A stretch of 64,000 nucleotides of DNA, taken from the NCBI GenBank assembly GCA_035540495.1, contig DATLGL010000051.1:1-64000 (forward strand), in the 5' to 3' direction. Position 1 is the first letter of the stretch, and the number at the start of each line of letters is the position of its first letter. The notes under the pieces were generated by a model. That model was not told the origin of the DNA, ran no database searches, and saw only the letters and a program-made list of their open reading frames with translations. Below are positions 58,006 through 64,000 of this stretch, one piece after another. Both the position numbers and the translations under genes were made by a program. Source of the DNA: DASVEG01 sp035540495. Lineage in GTDB: Bacteria; Actinomycetota; Acidimicrobiia; Acidimicrobiales; CADCTF01.

Positions 58006-59853
58006 ATGAACCGCGCCACGCTCGCACGTCGCTACGCACCGCTCGCGGCGGTCGTCGCCGTGCAGCTCCTCATCATCGCCACGGTGCCCTCGAGGGCTCC
58101 GAGCCAGGACATCGCAGCCGGCGGTCCCGGCTTCGTCGAGACCACCGACGGCGTCGCCGCCGGTGATCCAGGCGAGGTCGTCGACGAGTCGGTGCCCATC
58201 GACCCGGCCACCGGCGAGCCGGCACCCGTCGACGGCGGCGGTGGCGGCGGTGGCGGTGGCGGCGGTGGCAGCGCGCAGACCACCGGCGGCGGAGGACAGG
58301 CCCCGGCGCAGGGTGGCGGCGGTGGCGGCGCGGTCGCGCAACAGGGCGACGGCGGGCCGACCGGCGACACCAGCCACTGCAAGGACGGGCGCCAGTTCGA
58401 TCCCGCGATCTTCTACCACGCACCCAAGTGCGTCGGGAAGTGGTCAGGCGGCAACAACGGCGGCGCCACCTACCAGGGCGTCACCGACAAGGAAGTCAAG
58501 GTCATCGTCTATCGGGGCAAGCCGAACCCGCAGGTCGACGCGATCCTCGACGCCGTCGGCTCGAACCCACCCGACGACTGGGTGACCGACTTCATGAACA
58601 AGAGCTTCGAGTTCGTGAACAAGAACTTCGAGTTCTACGGCCGCAAGATCGTCTGGGAGGAGTTCTTCGGCAAGTGCGACACCGTGCCGCCGAACTACAC
58701 CTGCCTCCGCGGCGAGATGCGCGACCTCGTCCGCGACAAGAAGCCGTACATGGTCATCTGGGGGACGCCCCTCGCGTCGCCCGCGTTCGACGAGCTCTCC
58801 GCCCTCAAGGTCGTGAACCTCGGCGGACAGCACTTCCGGAACAACCCGTTCTCGATCCAGCGCCGCCCGTACCACTGGGACGTCGCGATCCCCGGTGACG
58901 TCGCGGCGAAGCACGTGGCCGAGTGGTACTGCAAGCGCCTCCACGGCAAGAAGGCGCGGTGGGCGGGCGAGACGGGCACCGACCCTCGCCACCAGAACCC
59001 GCCGAACAACGACATCCGCAACAAGACCCGCGTCCTCGGCGTGATCTCGACGGACGACCCGGAGAACCTCAACACGATCAAGCAGGTCTTGAAGCCGGAG
59101 CTCGCGAAGTGCGGCGCCCAGGTGGCGCACGAGTTCTATTACGCGCAGGACATCGCCCGGGCCGAGGAGCAGCGCCGTCTCGGGATGCAGAAGATGCGTG
59201 AGAACCCCGAGTCGACGTCGATCATGTGCTTCTGCGACGGCGTGGCGCCGGTCTTCATGTACCGCACCGCGCAGGAGCAGGCGTACTTCCCCGAGCACAT
59301 CATCGTGGGCGTCGGCGCCAACGACACCGACGCCATCGCCCAGGCGTACGACACCGGCTCGACGCTCTGCAACGAGTGCCGCCAGTACGAGAACGCCTTC
59401 GGCCTGCGCTCGTCGCCCGCCCTCGAGCGCTTCACGAACAACGCCGCGGTTCGCCTGTACAAGTCGATGGGCGGAACGAAGATCACCAACTTCGACACCT
59501 ACAAGGGCGCCCTCGGCGAGCTGAACTACTTCATGCTCGCCGGCACGCTGATCCAGGCCGCGGGGCCGCAGCTGAACCCGGCGAACATGGAGAAGGGAGC
59601 CTTCTCCTACGGCTACCGAGGTGGCTTCGCCGACATCAATGACCCCAAGGTGAACCGCCGTGGCTTCAAGCCGGGCAACTACGGCTGGTTCTCCGACATG
59701 GACCAGGTGATGTGGGCCCAGAACGTCCCGTCGGAGGCGATGGGCAACAACAAGGGCACCTACGTGCAGCTCGACGGTCGTCGCTTCGAGTTGGGCGAGT
59801 GGCCCACCGGCGAGCTGCCGATCCCCGAGAACAAGTCGCAGCGGGGTCGCTGA
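58006..59853 (+). CDS. Branched-chain-type ABC substrate-binding protein with Gly-rich linker
   Basis: 615 residues with an N-terminal signal/anchor (YAPLAAVVAVQLLIIATVPS). Residues 36-125 are a disordered acidic then glycine-rich linker (a run of 12 Gly near 78-89, later GGGGGGAVAQQGDGG). The binding domain starts at HCKDGRQFDPAIFYHAPKCV and is a type I periplasmic fold: GVTDKEVKVIVYRGKPNPQV, TRVLGVISTDDPENLNTIKQ and MCFCDGVAPVFMYRTAQEQA. Many cysteines suggest disulfides. It is first of the operon with the LivHM and MFS-ABC proteins. Ligand unknown; members bind amino acids, amides, aromatics or urea. Confidence 0.88.
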   Translation: MNRATLARRYAPLAAVVAVQLLIIATVPSRAPSQDIAAGGPGFVETTDGVAAGDPGEVVDESVPIDPATGEPAPVDGGGGGGGGGGGGSAQTTGGGGQAPAQGGGGGGAVAQQGDGGPTGDTSHCKDGRQFDPAIFYHAPKCVGKWSGGNNGGATYQGVTDKEVKVIVYRGKPNPQVDAILDAVGSNPPDDWVTDFMNKSFEFVNKNFEFYGRKIVWEEFFGKCDTVPPNYTCLRGEMRDLVRDKKPYMVIWGTPLASPAFDELSALKVVNLGGQHFRNNPFSIQRRPYHWDVAIPGDVAAKHVAEWYCKRLHGKKARWAGETGTDPRHQNPPNNDIRNKTRVLGVISTDDPENLNTIKQVLKPELAKCGAQVAHEFYYAQDIARAEEQRRLGMQKMRENPESTSIMCFCDGVAPVFMYRTAQEQAYFPEHIIVGVGANDTDAIAQAYDTGSTLCNECRQYENAFGLRSSPALERFTNNAAVRLYKSMGGTKITNFDTYKGALGELNYFMLAGTLIQAAGPQLNPANMEKGAFSYGYRGGFADINDPKVNRRGFKPGNYGWFSDMDQVMWAQNVPSEAMGNNKGTYVQLDGRRFELGEWPTGELPIPENKSQRGR

Positions 59854-59854
59854 C

Positions 59855-62134
59855 GTGGCCGCGATCGCGGCCGTCAGGAACGGTCTGATCGGCGCGGGGG
59901 CGTTCCTCGCGACGCTGCTCGTCTGCAAGCTCTACTTCGGTACGCCGTGGTCGATCGTCCTCGACGGCATCGCCCTCGGGTCGCTGTACGGCCTGATCGG
60001 CGTCGGCGTCATCCTCATCTACCGCACCAACCGCATCTTCAACTTCGCGGCAGGTGGGCTCGGAGCGATCCCTGCGGTCGCCGGCGTCCTCCTGATCGTC
60101 TACAAGGGCTGGAGCTGGTGGATCGCGTTCCCGCTGGCGATCATCGCCGGCGCGGTCCTCGGCGGGCTCATCGACGTGCTCGTCATCCGGCGCTTCGCGA
60201 CCGCGCCCCGGCTGATCCTCACTGTCGTCACCATCGGCGTCAGCCAGTTCCTCGCGTTCCTGGCGCTCCTGCTGCCGAAGTGGATCAAGCCCCCGACGGG
60301 GCAGGGGCAGTTCATCTCCTTCGTCCCGACGCCGTGGATCAAGTACCAGTTGGTCAAGGTCGGCAACCAGCGCTACAGCGGCGACTACCTGTTCGCCGTC
60401 GTGCTGGTGCTCGCGCTCGTGATCGGGCTGATGGCGTTCTTCCGCTACACCCGCATCGGCATTGCGCTGCGCGCGTCGGCCGAGAACGCCGACCGGGCAT
60501 CGCTGCTCGGGATCCCCGTGCGTCGCGTCGGGACCGTCGCCTGGGTCATCGCCGGCGTCTTCGCAACGGCGACCATCTTCGTGCGGTCGTCGCTCGTCGG
60601 CGTGCCGATCGACGGCACGCTCGGCTACGTCGTGCTGCTGTACGCGCTCGCGGCGGCCGTGATCGGCCGGATGGAGAGCATCCCGACCTGCATGCTCGCC
60701 GGCGTCATGATCGGGATGCTCGACCAGGCGTCCGTGCTCAAGACCGGCCGCAACTCCCTCGCGGGGGCGATCATGTTCGTGGTCATCCTCGCGGCGCTGC
60801 TCATCCAGCGCGGCAAGCTGTCGCGAGCGCAGGACTCGGGCGTGTCGAGCTTCTCGTTCGTCAAGGAGTTCCGCCCGATCCCGTCGGAGCTGCGCAACGT
60901 CCGCGAGGTCGTGATCGCCCGTTCCGTCCTCGGCGCGGCTGCGCTCTTCGTCCTCCTCGGGGCGCCGTTCTTCCTCGGGGGCTCCCGGCTCAGCCGAGCG
61001 ACGCCGCTGCTGCTCTACTGCATCGTCGCGATCTCGCTCGTGATCCTCACCGGGTGGGCGGGCCAGATGTCGCTCGGCCAGTTCGGCCTCGTCGGCATCG
61101 GCGCCGGGGTCGGCGGTGGCATCGCCGCGAACCACAACCTCGACTTCTTCGTGGTGCTGACGATCGGGATCCTCGCCGGCGCGCTGATCGCCGTGCTCGT
61201 CGGGCTCCCCGCCCTCCGGATCCAGGGCATGTTCCTGGCCGTCGCCACGCTCGCCTTCGCCGGCACCGTCTCAGGGTTCGTGCTGAACAACTCCTACTGG
61301 CTCGGCCAGCAGATCCTGCCAAAGGGTGGCAACAGGCCCGAGCGGTTCATGCTCTGGCAGCGGATCGACATGTCGAGCGCGACGGAGTTCAAGTGGTTCG
61401 GCCCCGACTTCACGCTCGAGGCCGACGCGAAGTTCTACTACTTCTGCTTGATCTTCCTGGGTCTCGCGCTGCTGGTCGCGAAGTCGTACCGGCGCAACCG
61501 CGCGGGACGCATCCTCATCGCCATCCGGGACAACCAGCGGGCGGCGCCCGCGTACGCGATCAACCTCGCCCGCAACCGCCTCGCCGCCTTCGCCATCTCC
61601 GGAGGCATGGCCGCGGGCGCTGGTGTGCTGATGGTGTACTTCCTCAACGCCGTCGACCGCGAGACGTACGGCTACGGCAACTCCATCTTCATCTTCACGG
61701 CGACGGTGATCGGTGGCCTGACCTCGCTTCCCGGAGCGATCTTCGGCACACTCGTCATCGGCGGCGTCCAGACCTACGGCGAGACCTACATCGAAGGCAT
61801 CTCGCTGCTCGTGACGGGCCCTGGTCTGGTCCTCGTGCTGATGTTCCTTCCCGGGGGTTTCGCCGAAGGCCTCTACCGCCTCCGCGACTCGTTCCTCCTG
61901 TGGGTCGCGAAGCGCCACGACATCCTCGTGCCGTCGCTCGTGGCCGACCGCAGGGTAGAGACCGGTGAAGACCAGCAGCACGTCATCGAAGACGCCGAGC
62001 ACCACGTCGAGGAGACCGAGTCGTTCGACGTACTCGGCGGCCCGACGATCGGCTGCCCCGTGTGCGGCGTCGTGCTCAGCCTCGACGACGCTCCTGACCA
62101 CGAGCATCTGCGAGCGGAGGTGGCGGCCCGATGA
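59855..62134 (+). CDS. LivH-LivM fusion permease with C-terminal zinc-motif tail
   Basis: 759 residues from GTG 59855, two bases past the preceding stop. Residues 1-340 match LivH (GIALGSLYGLIGVGVILIYR, NFAAGGLGAIPAVAGVLLIV), residues 370-690 match LivM (ILTGWAGQMSLGQFGLVGIG, LPALRIQGMFLAVATLAFAG, RNRAGRILIAIRDNQRAAPA). The fusion joins the two permease halves in one chain. The last 70 residues are cytosolic and acidic (VETGEDQQHVIEDAEHHVEE) and end in CPVCGVVLSLDDAPDHEHL, a C2-H2 pattern suited to a zinc ion. ATGA overlap with the next gene. Confidence 0.92.
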   Translation: MAAIAAVRNGLIGAGAFLATLLVCKLYFGTPWSIVLDGIALGSLYGLIGVGVILIYRTNRIFNFAAGGLGAIPAVAGVLLIVYKGWSWWIAFPLAIIAGAVLGGLIDVLVIRRFATAPRLILTVVTIGVSQFLAFLALLLPKWIKPPTGQGQFISFVPTPWIKYQLVKVGNQRYSGDYLFAVVLVLALVIGLMAFFRYTRIGIALRASAENADRASLLGIPVRRVGTVAWVIAGVFATATIFVRSSLVGVPIDGTLGYVVLLYALAAAVIGRMESIPTCMLAGVMIGMLDQASVLKTGRNSLAGAIMFVVILAALLIQRGKLSRAQDSGVSSFSFVKEFRPIPSELRNVREVVIARSVLGAAALFVLLGAPFFLGGSRLSRATPLLLYCIVAISLVILTGWAGQMSLGQFGLVGIGAGVGGGIAANHNLDFFVVLTIGILAGALIAVLVGLPALRIQGMFLAVATLAFAGTVSGFVLNNSYWLGQQILPKGGNRPERFMLWQRIDMSSATEFKWFGPDFTLEADAKFYYFCLIFLGLALLVAKSYRRNRAGRILIAIRDNQRAAPAYAINLARNRLAAFAISGGMAAGAGVLMVYFLNAVDRETYGYGNSIFIFTATVIGGLTSLPGAIFGTLVIGGVQTYGETYIEGISLLVTGPGLVLVLMFLPGGFAEGLYRLRDSFLLWVAKRHDILVPSLVADRRVETGEDQQHVIEDAEHHVEETESFDVLGGPTIGCPVCGVVLSLDDAPDHEHLRAEVAAR

Positions 62135-64000
62135 CGGCCATCGAGGATCGCATCGAGCACTCCCACAGCCTCGAGGAGGCGGAGGAGGAGCTGCGCTCCG
62201 CTCCGCCGCGGGGCCTGAAGGGGATCGGCGGCGGCGCGCCGATGCTGCCCCTCGTCGTGCTGTTCGGGCTCAACTTCGTCGACGAGTTCGACCGGGTCGC
62301 GTTCGGGGCGGTCATCTCGGAAATCCGCGACGCGTTCGGGCTCTCCGACGCAGGGATCCAGCAGGTGGCCGGTCTCGCCGGCCTCGCGACGCTGCTGCTC
62401 TCGCTCCCGATGGGCATCATCGGTGACCGCATCAGCCGGGTGAAGCTGTCGATCGGTGCCGCGGTCCTCTGGGGCGTGTGCGCGGTGCTGACGGGCATCG
62501 TCCCCGCTACGTTCCTGCTGTTCCTCGTCCGGTTCGGTGCCGGCCTCGGCCGCATCATCAACGAGGTCGTCCACCCGAGCCTGCTGAGCGACTACTACCC
62601 GCGCGAGGCGCATCCTCGGGTGTTCGGCCTGCATCGCACCGCGAACTCGCTCGGGGCCATCGCGGGCCCGATCGCCGGCGGCATCGCGGTGTGGATCGCG
62701 TGGCAGGCCTCGTTCGTGATCCTCGCGATCCCGACGGCCATCTTCCTCATCCTCGCCCTGCGCCTGCGGGAACCCAACCGCGGCGAGTCGATCGACAAGG
62801 ACCTCGCCGCCGCCGTTGCCCAGGACGAGGCGATCTCGTTCGGTGAAGCGCGGCGCCAGCTCTCGTCGTCGAGGACGTTGAAGCGGTTCTGGCTCGGGGC
62901 GTTCCTCCTCGGTGTCGGCGCGTTCCAGATCGGCAACGTGGTCGCCCTGTTCTTCGAGGACGTCTTCGGCTTCGGCCCGGTCGGTCGCGGCTTCGTGCAG
63001 CTGGTGCTCGGCGCCGGCACCGTCACCGGGCTCGCCGTCGGCGGCACGCTGGCCAATCGCGCCACGTCGAGCGGAAATCTCTCCCGGCTAGCGACGATCA
63101 CCGGCCTGTCGTTCGTGCAGTTCGCGGCCGGGTGCATCCTGCTGGCGGTGTCGCCGTGGGCGCCGATGGCGGTCGCGGCGGCGTTCGTGCTCCAGCTCGG
63201 GATCGGCGCCTACCAGCCCGCGTACTACTCGATCGTCGGCATGGTGGCTCCACCGCGCGTCCGGTCGCAGTCGTACGCCTGGGCGATCCTGTACTACGGC
63301 GGCGGAGGCCTCTTCTACACCGTCTTTCTCTCGGGGATCGGCGAGAACACCAGCTACCGACTGCTGACCACGATCCTGGCAGTGGTCGTGATGATCGCGG
63401 GGTTGGTCGGCGCCAGCGCGAGCCGCTTCGTGAGGCGCGACGTCGAACAGGCGGAGTCGACGCTCGCGACCGCGGTCCGGATCCGCGAGGAGATGAGCAG
63501 CGGCGCGGAGCGCCCGATCCTCCTCTGCAAGGGCGTCGACGTCGCGTACGACACCGTCCAGATCCTCTTCGGCGTCGACATGGAGATCAAGGAGGGCGAG
63601 ATCGTCGCCCTGCTCGGCACCAACGGCGCGGGCAAGTCGACGCTGCTCAAGGCGGTCGCCGGCCTCGTCGACCCGATCGGCGGCGCGATCTTCTTCGACG
63701 GGCGCGACGTCACCCATGCCGATGCGGTCGCCGCCGCCAAGGCGGGCATCGTCGTTGTGCCAGGTGGCAAGGCGGTGTTCCCGACGCTGACCGTCGCGGA
63801 GCACTTCAAGGCAGGGACCTGGCTGTACGCCGACGACGATCCGGCCGACGTGCAGCGTCGCATCGACGAGGTCCTCGAGATGTTCCCCCGCCTCAAGGAG
63901 CGCTGGGACCAGCTCGCGGGGAACATGTCGGGCGGCGAGCAGCAGCAGCTCGCGCTCGGGATGGCGTTCGTCGCGAAGCCGAAGCTCCTGATCATCGACG
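62131..64000 (+). CDS. MFS transporter fused to a LivF-type ABC ATPase (cut by window end)
   Basis: One continuous frame from ATG 62131 to the last base, 623 residues visible. Residues 35-440 are a 12-helix MFS domain (PLVVLFGLNFVDEFDRVAFG, the loop PMGIIGDRISRVKLSIGAAV). A linker (FVRRDVEQAESTLATAVRIR) leads to an ABC ATPase from about 465: LCKGVDVAYDTVQILFGVDM, Walker A LLGTNGAGKSTLLKAV, the VVVPGGKAVFPTLTVAEHF loop typical of LivF, signature NMSGGEQQQLALGM and Walker B PKLLIID at the edge. It is translationally coupled to the LivHM gene, so it probably energises that permease. Confidence 0.93.
   Translation, partial: MTAIEDRIEHSHSLEEAEEELRSAPPRGLKGIGGGAPMLPLVVLFGLNFVDEFDRVAFGAVISEIRDAFGLSDAGIQQVAGLAGLATLLLSLPMGIIGDRISRVKLSIGAAVLWGVCAVLTGIVPATFLLFLVRFGAGLGRIINEVVHPSLLSDYYPREAHPRVFGLHRTANSLGAIAGPIAGGIAVWIAWQASFVILAIPTAIFLILALRLREPNRGESIDKDLAAAVAQDEAISFGEARRQLSSSRTLKRFWLGAFLLGVGAFQIGNVVALFFEDVFGFGPVGRGFVQLVLGAGTVTGLAVGGTLANRATSSGNLSRLATITGLSFVQFAAGCILLAVSPWAPMAVAAAFVLQLGIGAYQPAYYSIVGMVAPPRVRSQSYAWAILYYGGGGLFYTVFLSGIGENTSYRLLTTILAVVVMIAGLVGASASRFVRRDVEQAESTLATAVRIREEMSSGAERPILLCKGVDVAYDTVQILFGVDMEIKEGEIVALLGTNGAGKSTLLKAVAGLVDPIGGAIFFDGRDVTHADAVAAAKAGIVVVPGGKAVFPTLTVAEHFKAGTWLYADDDPADVQRRIDEVLEMFPRLKERWDQLAGNMSGGEQQQLALGMAFVAKPKLLIID

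Noticed and set aside
58444..59928. 494-codon minus-strand frame, and a similar one at 59666-61135
   Set aside because: Shadows of the substrate-binding protein and LivHM genes; rich in Arg, Asp and His without motifs.

Overview
The window is GC-rich, with dense genes on both strands, many GTG starts and many 1-4 bp stop/start overlaps. The families present (DUF2510 and SHOCT domains, NarL-type two-component systems, an AarF kinase, single-chain branched-chain-amino-acid-type permeases, secreted proteins with six copies of a GDGGVFSFGDA-type repeat) point to an actinobacterium. The last two traits make an Acidimicrobiia-like lineage (Ilumatobacter or an uncultured relative) my best guess. That placement is inference; no rRNA or tRNA gene was found to anchor it.

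Left part (1 to about 34 kb): an accessory region of small, mostly single genes mixed with debris. It opens with what looks like the end of an IS21-like element (four 23-bp repeats, ending near 140) that cuts a small membrane-protein gene. Then come an NTF2-like protein, a DUF2268-type lipoprotein metallopeptidase flanked by two copies of a 45-bp repeat, a beta-lactamase-fold hydrolase, a three-gene ABC-2 exporter operon (7948 to 5330), an FAD/NAD(P) oxidoreductase, two APH-like kinases, a SpoIIE-type phosphatase, a coupled pair with a pyridoxamine-phosphate-oxidase-like flavoprotein, GNAT and Nudix proteins, a LuxR regulator with an FAD reductase, a histidine kinase/response regulator pair, a hydrolase fused to a LuxR domain, and a large secreted protein with six 126-bp repeats before a probable beta-propeller. 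Several genes here are broken: a DUF6933-like fragment, two VOC/glyoxalase genes (one cut by an IS3-family remnant), a frameshifted SDR gene, and remnants of an esterase and an NTF2 protein.

Middle part (34 to 46 kb): three methyltransferases, a cold-shock protein with a structured leader, a stand-alone LigD-type 3'-phosphoesterase domain, a DinB-like protein, and two loci of special interest. At 40009-41193 is a secreted alpha/beta hydrolase that carries the diagnostic residues of PETase/cutinase-type polyester hydrolases plus a calcium-motif tail. At 45284-42297 is a two-gene module: an acidic, repeat-containing protein with a leader-like N terminus, followed 6 bp later by a membrane M50 metallopeptidase with a PqqD/RRE-like domain at its N terminus. 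The peptidase's own C-terminal domain carries the same APIN..VAAN motif as the partner protein. Two different decayed methyltransferase genes flank this module. I regard it as the best candidate for an undescribed peptide-maturation or secretion system.

Right part (46 to 64 kb): more core-like and orderly. It holds a cyclic-nucleotide-gated GNAT (Pat-like) acetyltransferase, a DUF2510/SHOCT protein, a Calx-beta membrane protein, a MarR-controlled heterodimeric ABC exporter, an aldehyde dehydrogenase, an AarF/UbiB-type kinase, and a branched-chain-type uptake operon. That operon has a substrate-binding protein with a glycine-rich linker, a LivH-LivM fusion ending in a C2H2-like zinc motif, and an MFS transporter fused to a LivF-type ATPase, cut by the window end in its Walker B motif.
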